From Solobacterium sp. (lineage in GTDB: Bacteria; Bacillota_I; Bacilli_A; Erysipelotrichales; Erysipelotrichaceae): a stretch of DNA of 64,000 nucleotides. The stretch spans positions 1 to 64,000 of the forward strand of contig JAFRJJ010000089.1 in NCBI GenBank assembly GCA_017432325.1. Reading direction: 5' to 3'. Shown here in pieces: positions 1-8,275 of the stretch (the first letter of the stretch is position 1; every line of letters begins with the position of its first letter). Made by a program: the position numbers and the translations under genes. Below the pieces are notes generated by a model. That model worked only from the letters and a program-made list of their open reading frames with translations, ran no database searches and was not told the DNA's origin.

Positions 1-8
1 CCTCCTTT
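1..8 (-). promoter_or_regulatory. Ribosome-binding site of a leftward gene beyond the window
   Basis: Read on the minus strand, the first eight bases give AAAGGAGG, a full-strength Shine-Dalgarno sequence. A leftward gene therefore almost certainly starts just outside the left edge, and the 220 bp before def form a divergent promoter region. The gene itself cannot be seen. Confidence 0.6.
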
Positions 9-137
9 ACAGCGGCCGCCATGTTCTGTGTACTTTTATTATGTATGAAATCTGTAAGACCAACATCTAGTGGAATTTTGGGAAAGACAAATTTCCACTT
101 CACATATTCGGGAGTGGAACTTAACTTTTCACTTCAG

Positions 138-151
138 GGAAAGCGCTTTTA
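138..151. promoter_or_regulatory. Possible catabolite-responsive element (cre)
   Basis: GGAAAGCGCTTTTA contains the symmetric core AAAGCGCTTT and differs from the usual CcpA site (TGAAAGCGCTTTCA) at two positions by my alignment. It lies just downstream of a minus-strand TATACT (161-166). It would suit carbon-catabolite control of the unseen leftward gene. A chance match is possible. Confidence 0.35.
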
Positions 152-174
152 CGCTATACAAAGTATAAAAACAC

Positions 175-203
175 TTGAAATAGGTCCTAATCACTAGTAA
201 AAT
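175..203 (+). promoter_or_regulatory. Promoter of def
   Basis: TTGAAA (175-180) and TAAAAT (198-203) are separated by exactly 17 bp, a good sigma-A arrangement. The short leader carries AGAGG (209-213) before the ATG at 221. Confidence 0.7.
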
Positions 204-220
204 TTCACAGAGGTTATATT

Positions 221-787
221 ATGCTGATCAATAACGATACCATAATCAAGGACAACGATCCTTTTATCCGTGAAAAATCAATGCCTGTGGAACTTCCGCT
301 CAGTGATGAAGACCGTGCGCTTCTGCAGGATCTATATAACTACGTCAAAGACTCCACCGATCCGGAAAAAGCCGAGAAGCTTAATCTGAGACCTGCTGTC
401 GGTATTTCCGCCATTCAGGTAGGTATTCCCAAGCAGCTGACAGCAGTCATCGTTCCGACGCTTGATAAGGACGGAAACGAGATCACTGCGGAATTCATGC
501 TTGCCAATCCGAAGATCGTATCACAGTCTGTACAGCCGGCGTATCTTGATTCCGGTGAAGGATGCCTCTCGGTCGAAGGTGAACACGAAGGACATGTTGT
601 CAGAAGTGCCAGGATCAAAGTCAGGGCCTATGATGCCATCACAGACCAGGAGATCGAGATCCGTGCCAGAGGTTATCTTGCGATCGTTCTCCAGCATGAG
701 ATCGACCATTTCAGCGGCATTCTGTTCTATGACAAGATCGATCAGGATGATCCCTACAAGGAAATATCCGGTGCCCTGGTAATTTAG
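221..787 (+). CDS. def: Peptide deformylase
   Basis: Removes the N-terminal formyl group from nascent proteins in the cytoplasm, using a bound divalent metal. The three family motifs are present: GISAIQVG (residues 61-68, in place of the usual GxAAPQ, with Gln66 kept), EGCLS (113-117, metal ligand Cys115), and HEIDH (159-163, two metal-binding His plus the catalytic Glu160). The 188 aa length and long first half fit the type 2 deformylases of Gram-positive bacteria. It has its own promoter and a modest AGAGG ribosome site. It stands alone, without fmt beside it. Identification is secure. Confidence 0.96.
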   Translation: MLINNDTIIKDNDPFIREKSMPVELPLSDEDRALLQDLYNYVKDSTDPEKAEKLNLRPAVGISAIQVGIPKQLTAVIVPTLDKDGNEITAEFMLANPKIVSQSVQPAYLDSGEGCLSVEGEHEGHVVRSARIKVRAYDAITDQEIEIRARGYLAIVLQHEIDHFSGILFYDKIDQDDPYKEISGALVI

Positions 788-827
788 TCTTTCTATCTGA
801 CCTCACAGCAAAAACATTCCGTTTTTG

Positions 828-836
828 TGTTATAAT
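828..836 (+). promoter_or_regulatory. Extended -10 promoter of the RNase J gene
   Basis: TGTTATAAT is a perfect extended -10 element (TG-N-TATAAT) in the 122-bp gap between def and the RNase J gene. No good -35 hexamer is visible, which is usual for extended -10 promoters. The transcript would have a leader of about 65 nt. Confidence 0.6.
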
Positions 837-909
837 GAAACCGACACAAAATAATCAATATTTTATAATTATCTAATGTATATTACCCACAACAGGAAAG
901 GAGCTGCCA

Positions 910-2709
910 ATGAACGAATTTCAGACCTCCGAGAGAAGCGGGCGTCCTGTTCGTTATTCTCAGATCACTGAGCCGGACTATTCTCTGAATGCAATTGACC
1001 GACATTCCGATACCCTTGTTTATGCACTTGGCGGTCTCGGTGAAGTCGGTAAGAATATGTACTGCGTGGAACATGATGATGAGATCATCATCATTGACTG
1101 CGGTGTGCTGTTCCCGGAAGATGACCTTCTGGGTGTTGATTATGTTATTCCCGACTATTCTTATCTGATCAAAAACCAGTCGCGCATCAAAGCGCTTGTG
1201 ATCACGCACGGTCATGAAGATCATATCGGGGGTATCCCCTTCTTCCTGCAGTCAGTACATCTCAAGCAGATCTATGCACCGCGCTTTGCCAAAGCGCTGA
1301 TCGAGAAGAAACTCGAAGAACACAGACTCAGCAGAGCATGCAAGATCGTAGAGATCGACGGCGACAGCAGGATCAAAACCAAATACTTCAATATCGGATT
1401 TGTCAATACAGTCCATTCGATCCCCGACTCCTACGGAGTTATCGTCAATACACCAAACGGCCGTATTTTTGAAACAGGCGACTTCAAGTTTGACCTGACC
1501 CCGATCGGTCCCAACGCTGACTATCAGAAAATGGCGTATATGGGACAGGTCGGCATTACCCTTCTGATGAGTGACTCAACAAACTCCGCTGTACCCGGTT
1601 TCTCAGTCAGTGAGAAAGCAGTTGCCAGTGCGATCATGGATCAGATCCGTAAAACACCGGGACGTCTGCTCGTATCGACATTTGCTTCGAACGTCCTGCG
1701 TCTGAACCAGATCCTGGAAGCAGCAGTTGCCTGCGACAGGAAAGTTGCCGTGTTCGGAAGATCCATGGAAAATGTCTGTGAGATCGGCAGAAAGCTCGGC
1801 GTCATCAATATTCCGGACAGCGCGTTTATCACCGGAAACGAACTGAATACCCTGCCGAATTCAAAGATATGCATCGTATGTACCGGAAGCCAGGGTGAAC
1901 CGATGGCTGCTCTGTCAAGGATCGCCAACGGTACACATAAATATTTGAAGATCATTCCGGGCGATACAGTATTATTCTCATCCAATCCGATCCCCGGAAA
2001 CGGCGTATCCGTATCGGCAGTCGTCAACCAGCTGACCAGGGTCGGCGCGAATGTTGTTGTCAACTCACCGCTGACATCCTTCCACACGACCGGACATGCC
2101 CCGAGAGAAGAGCAGAAGCTGATGCTGAATCTGATCAAGCCGAAGTATTTCATGCCCAACCACGGCGAATACAAGATGCTTGTCCAGCACTCAGCTACAG
2201 CCCAGGAAACAGGCGTACCTGCAGATCACTGCCTGATCTGTTCCAATGGTGACATCGTCGTCATGAGGAATGAAGAATGCTTTATCGCTAACGAACGTGT
2301 CCAGACAGACGCGATCTATGTCGACGGAAATGACGCTTCCGGTCTGTCCACATCTGTTATCAAAGACAGACAGATCCTTGCCAACTCTGGCCTTGTCGCT
2401 GTTATCGTTACGATCGATTCCAGATACAACAAGATCCTGTGCAGACCGAGTATCGTCAGCCGCGGATTTGTTTACATCAAGGAATCCCAGACACTCCTGA
2501 AGGAAGCGGAACTCGTCGTATATGATGCATTGAAAAACAAAATGCAGCAGAGAACGACGTTCGGCGAGCTCAAGAACTGTATCAGGTCTTCTCTGGAACC
2601 GTTCCTGTTCCAGAGAACAAACCGAAACCCGATCGTTATCCCGGTCATCCTGAACCAGAAAGCAGCGATCGCGCAGATCATGGCCAAACAGGCCGCACGC
2701 AAACTGTAA
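910..2709 (+). CDS. rnj: Ribonuclease J
   Basis: Metallo-beta-lactamase/beta-CASP ribonuclease with endonuclease and 5'-3' exonuclease activity, central to mRNA decay and rRNA maturation in Gram-positive bacteria. The zinc motif HGHEDH is at residues 100-105 (His100, His102, Asp104, His105), and GDFKFD later supplies a further metal ligand. At 599 aa it is slightly longer than typical RNase J1/J2 (about 555 aa) because of an extra N-terminal stretch of roughly 30 residues before the catalytic fold. The ATG at 910 has AAAGGAG upstream. J1 and J2 cannot be told apart from sequence reading alone. Confidence 0.95.
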   Translation: MNEFQTSERSGRPVRYSQITEPDYSLNAIDRHSDTLVYALGGLGEVGKNMYCVEHDDEIIIIDCGVLFPEDDLLGVDYVIPDYSYLIKNQSRIKALVITHGHEDHIGGIPFFLQSVHLKQIYAPRFAKALIEKKLEEHRLSRACKIVEIDGDSRIKTKYFNIGFVNTVHSIPDSYGVIVNTPNGRIFETGDFKFDLTPIGPNADYQKMAYMGQVGITLLMSDSTNSAVPGFSVSEKAVASAIMDQIRKTPGRLLVSTFASNVLRLNQILEAAVACDRKVAVFGRSMENVCEIGRKLGVINIPDSAFITGNELNTLPNSKICIVCTGSQGEPMAALSRIANGTHKYLKIIPGDTVLFSSNPIPGNGVSVSAVVNQLTRVGANVVVNSPLTSFHTTGHAPREEQKLMLNLIKPKYFMPNHGEYKMLVQHSATAQETGVPADHCLICSNGDIVVMRNEECFIANERVQTDAIYVDGNDASGLSTSVIKDRQILANSGLVAVIVTIDSRYNKILCRPSIVSRGFVYIKESQTLLKEAELVVYDALKNKMQQRTTFGELKNCIRSSLEPFLFQRTNRNPIVIPVILNQKAAIAQIMAKQAARKL

Positions 2710-2715
2710 ATAAGC

Positions 2716-2750
2716 ATAATGAAAACAGCCCGCGGGCTGTTTTTCATTAT
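2716..2750. terminator. Bidirectional terminator
   Basis: A nearly perfect inverted repeat with a GC-rich core (ACAGCCCGCGGGCTGT) flanked by A-rich and T-rich arms lies between the converging RNase J and amidohydrolase genes. It can stop transcription from both sides. Confidence 0.85.
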
Positions 2751-2756
2751 GTGAGA

Positions 2757-3899
2757 TCAGTCGATCTTGTTTCCGTTGATGAGTACGAGTTTTACTTTGG
2801 AATCGATATCAAACGGTGAACCTTCGTAAACGACCAGGTCTCCGTCTTTTCCGGGTTCCAGTGAACCGACTCTGTCTTCAATGCCGATATGTTTTGCAGG
2901 ATTGATCGTGATCGCCTTCAGCGCTTCATAAGAATCCATTCCTGCCTTGACTGCGAGACCTGCGCAGAGTGTCAGATACTGCTGAGGGATGACCGGAGAG
3001 TCCGTAATGATCGAAACAAGGCATCCCTTCTCACTCAGGACTTTCGGTGTTTCCCAGGACTTGTTCTGCAGTTCAAACTTGGAAGCGTGTCCGAGTGTCG
3101 GACCGACAGCCATCGGGTATTCTTTGCATTCAGCGAGTTTGTCAGCGATCAGATGGCCTTCTGTTGTGTGTTCAAGCGTCATCTTGACGTTGAATTCACG
3201 CGCCAGACGGACAGCTGTCAGGATATCGTTTGCCTGATGCGCATGGATCTTCAGAGGGATCTCACGCTTCATGACGGGGATCATTGCTTCGCACTTGTAG
3301 TCAAATGCAGGCTTCTTTGCAGGATCATCCCCTGCTGCTTCAAGTCTTGCCATGTAGTCAAGTGTCTTCAGCATCATTTGACGGATGTTTGCGGCAGTCG
3401 TCATACGCGCAGCGTTGCCCTTTTCTCTGTAGCATCTCTTCGGATTTTCACCGAGCGCGCATTTCATTGCGACAGGATCCTTGATGATCATATCATCGAC
3501 GCATACACCGGTCGTTTTGACTGCGATCCATGTACCGCCGATCGGATTTGAGCTGCCCTGTCCTGTAGCGACCGTAGTCACGCCTGCCTGTGCAGCCATT
3601 TTAACAGTCGGATCCAGAGGATTGAAGCTGTCGATCGCTCTGAGCTGCGGTGTGCATACATCGTTCATTTCATTATAGTCAGCGCCTTCAAAACCGATGC
3701 CGTAGCCATCAAGTCCAAGATGAGCATGCGCATCAATGAAACCGGGATATACATCATATCCTTCAGCGTCATAAACTTCGCCGTCAGATGTCAGATCTGC
3801 CCCGATTGCTTTGATTTTGCCGTCTTCAATCAGAATATCGGCTTTGTAGGGTTCTTTGTTCACCATATCGTGAATCATGCCGTTTTTAACTAAAACCAT
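2757..3899 (-). CDS. Metal-dependent amidohydrolase (imidazolonepropionase/dihydroorotase-like)
   Basis: A 380-aa cytoplasmic member of the amidohydrolase superfamily. The N-terminal strand motif GFIDAHAHLG gives the first metal-binding pair (HxH). Further His occur in KIHAHQA and in LEHTTEG, and TDSP is the likely metal-binding Asp. The C-terminal GSLEPGKDGDLVVYEG is the typical closing beta-strand of this superfamily. The start was moved to the ATG at 3899, because GGAGG sits 5 nt upstream; the longer frame begins with GTG inside that ribosome site. It stands alone between two terminators. The substrate is unknown; related proteins are often annotated imidazolonepropionase-like, but no histidine-use genes are near. 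Confidence 0.85.
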   Translation of the reverse strand: MVLVKNGMIHDMVNKEPYKADILIEDGKIKAIGADLTSDGEVYDAEGYDVYPGFIDAHAHLGLDGYGIGFEGADYNEMNDVCTPQLRAIDSFNPLDPTVKMAAQAGVTTVATGQGSSNPIGGTWIAVKTTGVCVDDMIIKDPVAMKCALGENPKRCYREKGNAARMTTAANIRQMMLKTLDYMARLEAAGDDPAKKPAFDYKCEAMIPVMKREIPLKIHAHQANDILTAVRLAREFNVKMTLEHTTEGHLIADKLAECKEYPMAVGPTLGHASKFELQNKSWETPKVLSEKGCLVSIITDSPVIPQQYLTLCAGLAVKAGMDSYEALKAITINPAKHIGIEDRVGSLEPGKDGDLVVYEGSPFDIDSKVKLVLINGNKID

Positions 3900-3933
3900 G
3901 TTTTCCTCCACCCGGAATCACTCCGATGGAACT

Positions 3934-3962
3934 ATTGTATGGAGAACTGACATCTGATGCAA
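3934..3962 (-). promoter_or_regulatory. Promoter of the amidohydrolase gene
   Basis: On the minus strand, TTGCAT (3957-3962) and TACAAT (3934-3939) are separated by 17 bp. The leader is about 30 nt and contains GGAGG. Confidence 0.6.
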
Positions 3963-3963
3963 T

Positions 3964-3987
3964 AAAAAAATCACCCTTTCGGGTGAT
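3964..3987 (-). terminator. Terminator of the small heat-shock operon
   Basis: On the minus strand ATCACCC-GAAA-GGGTGAT forms a 7-bp stem with a GNRA-type loop followed by a run of seven T. Confidence 0.9.
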
Positions 3988-3997
3988 GTAGAGCAGA

Positions 3998-4411
3998 TCA
4001 GAGAATATTGATGTACTTCTTTTCTTCTGCTTCTTTTTTCTGTTCTGTCGGGATCTGAAGTGTCAGGATGCCGTTTTCATATGCAGCATGGATATCAGAT
4101 TCACGGATGCTTTCTCCGACATAGAACGTTCTGGAACATGTGCCGCAGTAGCGTTCCTGGCGGATCACATTACCTTTCGCATCTTTTTCTTCTTTTGTAT
4201 CATTGTGTTCTGCCTGGATCGTCAGATTTCCGTTGTACAGAGAGATCTTGATATCTTCCTTCTTATAGCCGGGAAGATCGATATCAAGCAGATAATTGCC
4301 GTCTTTCTCACGGATATCCGTTCTCATGACGGTAGCCGTATTGAATGTCGGGAACATATCATCAAAGAAGCTGTCAAACAGATCATTATTTCTTGCAGGT
4401 ACAAATCTCAT
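3998..4411 (-). CDS. Small heat-shock protein, Hsp20/alpha-crystallin family (second copy)
   Basis: An ATP-independent holdase chaperone of 137 aa that binds unfolding proteins. The alpha-crystallin domain is clear: MRTDIREKDGNYLLDIDLPG at its start, YKKEDIKISLYNGNLTI in the middle, and the closing ENGILTLQIP (the usual A-x-x-n-GvL motif). The start at 4411 is chosen because AAGGAGG lies 7 nt upstream; the longer frame would add an unlikely lysine-rich stretch that overlaps the previous gene. It lies 13 nt downstream of its paralogue, with its ribosome site overlapping that gene's stop codon. It is expected to be repressed by HrcA through the operator at 4880. Confidence 0.92.
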   Translation of the reverse strand: MRFVPARNNDLFDSFFDDMFPTFNTATVMRTDIREKDGNYLLDIDLPGYKKEDIKISLYNGNLTIQAEHNDTKEEKDAKGNVIRQERYCGTCSRTFYVGESIRESDIHAAYENGILTLQIPTEQKKEAEEKKYINIL

Positions 4412-4424
4412 CGTCTTATCCTCC

Positions 4425-4835
4425 TTAAAGTATTTCAATAAACCTTTTTTCTTCTTTTTCTTTTCTTTCTTCACTCGGTACGCTGATCGTCAGGATACCG
4501 TCATGCATGGATGCCTTGATATCTGTATCGCGGATCGCTGTGCCTACGTTCCATGAACGTTCCAGTCTTCCTGTGAAGCGTTCTTTTCTGAGCAGGTTTC
4601 CCCTGCTGTCCTTTTCTTCGTTCTCTGCTGTATGCGCAGCTGTCACAGTCAGTGTTCCGTTGAAGAGAGAGATGCGTACATCCTCCTTTGTATATCCGGG
4701 AAGCTCAATGTCCAGATAGAACATGTCATCCTTTCTGCGGATATCTGTTCTCATCATGCCTTCAACACTGGCACCGCTCATTCTGGTAAACATATCGTCT
4801 ACAAGGTTTCTTTTTCTATCAGTCATATAGTTCAT
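4425..4835 (-). CDS. Small heat-shock protein, Hsp20/alpha-crystallin family (first copy)
   Basis: 136-aa Hsp20 holdase chaperone and the first gene of a two-gene heat-shock operon. It shares the alpha-crystallin blocks of its neighbour: MRTDIRRKDDMFYLDIELPG, YTKEDVRISLFNGTLTV, HDGILTISVP. The N-terminal arm is short, and Arg/Lys/Glu-rich segments are frequent. The ATG at 4835 has AAGGAG at 8 nt. The tandem arrangement suggests duplication, and paired sHsps often co-assemble, although that is inference here. A sigma-A promoter overlapped by a CIRCE operator precedes it. Confidence 0.93.
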   Translation of the reverse strand: MNYMTDRKRNLVDDMFTRMSGASVEGMMRTDIRRKDDMFYLDIELPGYTKEDVRISLFNGTLTVTAAHTAENEEKDSRGNLLRKERFTGRLERSWNVGTAIRDTDIKASMHDGILTISVPSEERKEKEEKRFIEIL

Positions 4836-4864
4836 ATACTTAACTCCTTTTGCTTACACCTATT

Positions 4865-4892
4865 AGTATATTCATTGTTTTAGCACTGTCAA
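4865..4892 (-). promoter_or_regulatory. Promoter of the small heat-shock operon
   Basis: On the minus strand TTGACA (4887-4892) and TATACT (4865-4870) are separated by 16 bp. The -35 lies inside the CIRCE element at 4880-4906, so HrcA binding would block RNA polymerase. Confidence 0.8.
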
Positions 4893-4906
4893 GCTATGAT
4901 TGCTAA
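4880..4906. promoter_or_regulatory. CIRCE element (HrcA operator)
   Basis: TTAGCACTG-N9-GATTGCTAA matches the CIRCE consensus TTAGCACTC-N9-GAGTGCTAA with one mismatch in each half and the exact 9-bp spacer. It overlaps the -35 of the sHsp promoter. CIRCE usually controls groESL/dnaK operons; use at sHsp genes is less common. Confidence 0.85.
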
Positions 4907-4978
4907 TTATTTTAAAAGCATTTCATCTAAAACTTCATATAATAATCATTTTTATGCATATTTATGCGCTTTTTTTGA

Positions 4979-5005
4979 TTAGCAAATATTTATGTTATTT
5001 GCTAA
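4979..5005. promoter_or_regulatory. Perfect 9-bp inverted repeat with CIRCE geometry
   Basis: TTAGCAAAT-N9-ATTTGCTAA is perfectly symmetrical, has the same 27-bp layout as CIRCE and keeps the outer TTAGCA/TGCTAA blocks, but it changes the inner three bases of each half. Its centre is 99 bp from the centre of the CIRCE site. It may be an auxiliary HrcA site or the site of a different repressor. Confidence 0.55.
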
Positions 5006-5033
5006 ATATCGTTTTCAATCATATGCAAAGCAC

Positions 5034-5060
5034 AAAAAAACTGCCCTTTTCAGAGCAGTT
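5034..5060 (-). terminator. Terminator of the peptide-utilisation operon
   Basis: On the minus strand AACTGC...GCAGTT forms a stem followed by seven T, just after the stop of the M20 hydrolase gene. Confidence 0.85.
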
Positions 5061-5073
5061 ATCGTCAAATGGT

Positions 5074-6474
5074 TCAGCTGATGACGTGGGGTTTTACATC
5101 CGCCGGGATCAGGCACTCGTACTTCATGCCGGCTGTCCTGTCTTTGAATTCTTCTTTCGCTTCTTCGATCAGCGCAGGATCTTCCAGGAGCTTTTCAGCG
5201 GTTCTCGCAAGAACCTCAGCAGCTGTAAACATACCCTTCATGGCGATGGATGACTTACCCTGTGCAACCCACTGCCAGGAGTGAGCTCCTGCACCATAGC
5301 TGTAGCAGGCTGTTCCGAGACTTTCTGTAGGAACGACCCAGCTGACATCACCGACATCCGTACTGCCCATATGGCAGACATCAGAACATTCATTCTCCAC
5401 AAGCATCGTGCAGATCGGGGAATTCTGCATATTCTTCAGAAGCGCGCGCTTATCCTTCACGTGTTCCCCTACATTATCCATTGTGAATTCATGCGGCCAG
5501 GAATCACGGAATTTCTTTGCGTAAGCAAGTTCTTCTTCTGTATATTCAGGTACACCGACTTCCCTGAACGCTTCCTGCATAACCTTTTCCAGAGTGAAGT
5601 TTACGATCGTATTGGAAAGACCTTCGTCGAATACGATCTCCATCGTTGTGCCTGTCATCAGCGCAGCGCCTCTTGCGATATTGCATACACGTTCATACAG
5701 TGCAAGGCACTTCGGGTTGCTCGTGGAACGGATCAGGTACTTGACTTCAGCTTCTGCCTGAACAACGTTCGGTGACTTTCCGCCTGAATTAGTGATCGCA
5801 TAATGTACACGGTCTGTGCTCTCCATATGCTCACGCAGATAGTTTACACCGACATCCATCAGCTCTACAGCATCAAGCGCGCTTCTTCCTGCATGAGGTG
5901 AACCTGCCGCATGGCTGGCAACACCATGGAAACGGAAATAAGTCTGAATGCAGCTCTGGGAGCTTCCTGTACCCACCTGATGCAGAAGACCCGGATGCCA
6001 TGCAAGAGCGATATCCGTATCATTGAATACGCCGTCTCTTGCCATGTATGCCTTTCCTGAACCGCTCTCTTCAGCCGGACAGCCGCATACAAGAACAGTA
6101 CCTGAGCACTGGTGTTCTTTCAGATAATCACGGATCAGGAGACCTGCGCCGATCACACCTGCACCGAGCAGATGGTGACCGCATCCATGTCCCATTTCGC
6201 ATCCGTCCGGAGCGTATTCCGCAACATCTGCTTTCTGGCCGAGACCGTAAAGTGCATCAAATTCTCCGAGCAATGCGATCACAGGATGCCCGCTGCCGTA
6301 TTTTGCGACATAGCCCGTAACAGTGTCCGCAACATTCTCTTCGATTTCAAACCCTTCTGATCTCAGAAAATCCAGATGGATCCTGCTGCTTTCGAACTCA
6401 AGGAAGCCTGCTTCCGGATGATCCCAGACGCCTTTGGCTACCGCTGCCAGTTTCTCTTCGTACTCTTTCTTCAT
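5074..6474 (-). CDS. M20-family amidohydrolase (AbgB-like)
   Basis: A 466-aa zinc-type M20 metallopeptidase, closest in style to the p-aminobenzoyl-glutamate hydrolase B subunit and related aminoacyl-dipeptide hydrolases. Metal-site signatures include ALLGEFDALYGL, MGHGCGHHLLGAG, CPAEESGSGKAYM (catalytic and bridging Glu) and the late STDVGDVSWVVPT, with a dimerisation domain between them (VASHAAGSPHAGRSALDAV). The ATG at 6474 follows the ATPase stop by 4 nt with an AGAGG site, so it is the last gene of the peptide operon. The likely job is hydrolysis of imported small peptides or amide conjugates; the exact substrate cannot be read. Confidence 0.88.
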   Translation of the reverse strand: MKKEYEEKLAAVAKGVWDHPEAGFLEFESSRIHLDFLRSEGFEIEENVADTVTGYVAKYGSGHPVIALLGEFDALYGLGQKADVAEYAPDGCEMGHGCGHHLLGAGVIGAGLLIRDYLKEHQCSGTVLVCGCPAEESGSGKAYMARDGVFNDTDIALAWHPGLLHQVGTGSSQSCIQTYFRFHGVASHAAGSPHAGRSALDAVELMDVGVNYLREHMESTDRVHYAITNSGGKSPNVVQAEAEVKYLIRSTSNPKCLALYERVCNIARGAALMTGTTMEIVFDEGLSNTIVNFTLEKVMQEAFREVGVPEYTEEELAYAKKFRDSWPHEFTMDNVGEHVKDKRALLKNMQNSPICTMLVENECSDVCHMGSTDVGDVSWVVPTESLGTACYSYGAGAHSWQWVAQGKSSIAMKGMFTAAEVLARTAEKLLEDPALIEEAKEEFKDRTAGMKYECLIPADVKPHVIS

Positions 6475-6478
6475 CTTT

Positions 6479-7300
6479 TCAATCCTCTTTCATCAAATTG
6501 TAAGCTTCGACAAGCTGCTGTGTGTATGCTTCACGCGGATTCTTCATGATCTCTTCCGCGGTTCCGCTCTCGATGATCCTGCCTTCAAACATTACGCAGA
6601 TCCTGTCACAGATGCTTTCCGCACTGAGCAGGTCGTGGGTGACCAGCAGGACTGATGTTCCTTCTTCATTCAGCTTTCTGAACTTATCCAGCATCAGACT
6701 TCTGTTTTCACCGTCCAAAGCACTGAAGGGTTCGTCAGCGATCAGTACGGACGGGTGATGTACAACTGCTGATTCATAAGCGATCAGCTGAAGCTGTCCG
6801 CCGGATAACTGTTCCGGAATGCTGCGCATGATCTCCTTTGGTTTCTGAAATCCCGCATCTTCCAGCAGACTGTATACAAGCCGGTTTGCCGCGAAGTAGT
6901 TCATCCTGCTGTGTGCCTGAATGGCTTCACGAAGTGAAGATGCTATGGTCGAGGTAGGATCCATATAGTTCCCGGGATTCTGGAAGATCATTGCCATTTC
7001 CTTCCCACGCACTTCCCTCAGCATTTCCTGATGGGCTTTCCTGTCAGTGAATCCTTCACCCGTCAGGGATCTCCCGTTGAGGAAGATTCTGCCTTTCCTC
7101 ATAACAGCGTTATATGAAAGCACGCCCATACATGCTTTCACTGCCGTGGATTTACCCGAACCGGATTCACCGATCAGCCCGAGAACCTCACCGGGTTCCA
7201 GGTTGAATGATACATCCGTTACGGCATGGATCAGACCTCTGTCCGTATCCATGTAGTCCACTGAAAGATCCATCACTTCCAGAGCGTGCTTTTCATTCAT
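6479..7300 (-). CDS. Oligopeptide/dipeptide ABC transporter ATP-binding protein
   Basis: A 273-aa nucleotide-binding subunit of the OppD/DppD type at the inner face of the membrane. Walker A is GESGSGKST, Walker B is VLIADEP, and the switch His is in VTHDLL. The ABC signature reads LSGGQLQLIAYESAVVHHP, where most relatives have LSGGQRQRV, so two basic residues are lost. It is shorter than typical OppD (about 330 aa) and lacks a full C-terminal oligopeptide-HPY region. No second ATPase (OppF) is present in the operon, so it acts either as a homodimer or with a partner encoded elsewhere. Confidence 0.88.
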   Translation of the reverse strand: MNEKHALEVMDLSVDYMDTDRGLIHAVTDVSFNLEPGEVLGLIGESGSGKSTAVKACMGVLSYNAVMRKGRIFLNGRSLTGEGFTDRKAHQEMLREVRGKEMAMIFQNPGNYMDPTSTIASSLREAIQAHSRMNYFAANRLVYSLLEDAGFQKPKEIMRSIPEQLSGGQLQLIAYESAVVHHPSVLIADEPFSALDGENRSLMLDKFRKLNEEGTSVLLVTHDLLSAESICDRICVMFEGRIIESGTAEEIMKNPREAYTQQLVEAYNLMKED

Positions 7301-7308
7301 ATTTAAAT

Positions 7309-8259
7309 TTACCTCTTCTTCGGATCGAGCGCCTGATTCAGACCATCACCAATAAAGTTCAGACTCAGGATCGTAAGGCAGATCGCCAGAACCGGCCATA
7401 ACATCTGCAGCGGCTGGGAAGCGATCAATGAACGTGCTTCGTTCGCCATTGTTCCCCAGGAAGCCTGCGGGATGGAAATACCGATACCGACGAATGACAG
7501 GAATGCTTCAGTAAAAATCGCACTCGGTACCATCAGCGTTGTATTGACGATGATCGGACCGATCGAGTTTGTTACAAGGTGCTTGAACAGAATACGCTTG
7601 TTGGAAGCACCCATGACTTTTGCGGCAAGCGCATATTCCTGCTGTTTCAGTGCCATGACCTGTGCACGGACCTGACGGGCAAGTCCTGCCCAGCTGGATA
7701 CTGAGATCGCAAGGAGCACTGAGAAGATATTCGAGCCGAACACCAGCATGATCAGAATGACATACAGCAGTGTCGGAACAGAATAGATAATATCAACCAG
7801 ACGCATCAGGATCATATCCAGACGTCCGCCCAGATATCCGCAGATACCGCCGAAAATGACACCGATCACCAGGTTGATGCCGGCAGCGGCGAAACCGACT
7901 GACAGGGAGATTCTCGCGCCGTACATAACACGTACGAAGATATCTCTTCCGAACTTATCGGTACCGAACCAGTGCTGCGCGCTCGGCAGTGCGTTTCTGT
8001 TTGTCAGATCCTGCATTTCATATGAATACTTGGACAGGATCGGCGCAAAGATCGCAAACAAGATCATCAGGAGCAGGAATGCAAGACTGACCAGAGCCAG
8101 TTTATTCTTCTTGAAGTTGTACCAGACATCCTGGAAGTATGTCTTGGACTCCATCGCAATGAATTCGTTGTTCTTTTGATCCTCAGGGAGTTTTTCAAAC
8201 GCGTCGGCAGGCAGATCGTCGTAAGCCAGTGCGTTCATATCAAGATTGATTTCACTCAT
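7309..8259 (-). CDS. Oligopeptide/dipeptide ABC transporter permease (OppC/DppC type)
   Basis: A 316-aa inner-membrane permease. A charged cytoplasmic N-terminus of about 50 residues leads into the first membrane helix (LALVSLAFLLLMILFAIFAP). The conserved NALPSAQHWFGTDKFGRDIFVR block is typical of OppC/DppC. The EAA loop that docks on the ATPase is at EYALAAKVMGASNKRILFKH. It ends with GDGLNQALDPKKR. It lies between the OppB-type permease (16 nt) and the ATPase (8 nt) and is co-transcribed with them. Confidence 0.92.
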   Translation of the reverse strand: MSEINLDMNALAYDDLPADAFEKLPEDQKNNEFIAMESKTYFQDVWYNFKKNKLALVSLAFLLLMILFAIFAPILSKYSYEMQDLTNRNALPSAQHWFGTDKFGRDIFVRVMYGARISLSVGFAAAGINLVIGVIFGGICGYLGGRLDMILMRLVDIIYSVPTLLYVILIMLVFGSNIFSVLLAISVSSWAGLARQVRAQVMALKQQEYALAAKVMGASNKRILFKHLVTNSIGPIIVNTTLMVPSAIFTEAFLSFVGIGISIPQASWGTMANEARSLIASQPLQMLWPVLAICLTILSLNFIGDGLNQALDPKKR

Positions 8260-8275
8260 GATCTGACTCCTTTCC

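Noticed and set aside
4412..4474. Lysine-rich N-terminal extension of the second small heat-shock protein
   Set aside because: It reads antisense-like low-complexity codons across the end of the first sHsp gene; AAGGAGG fits the ATG at 4411.
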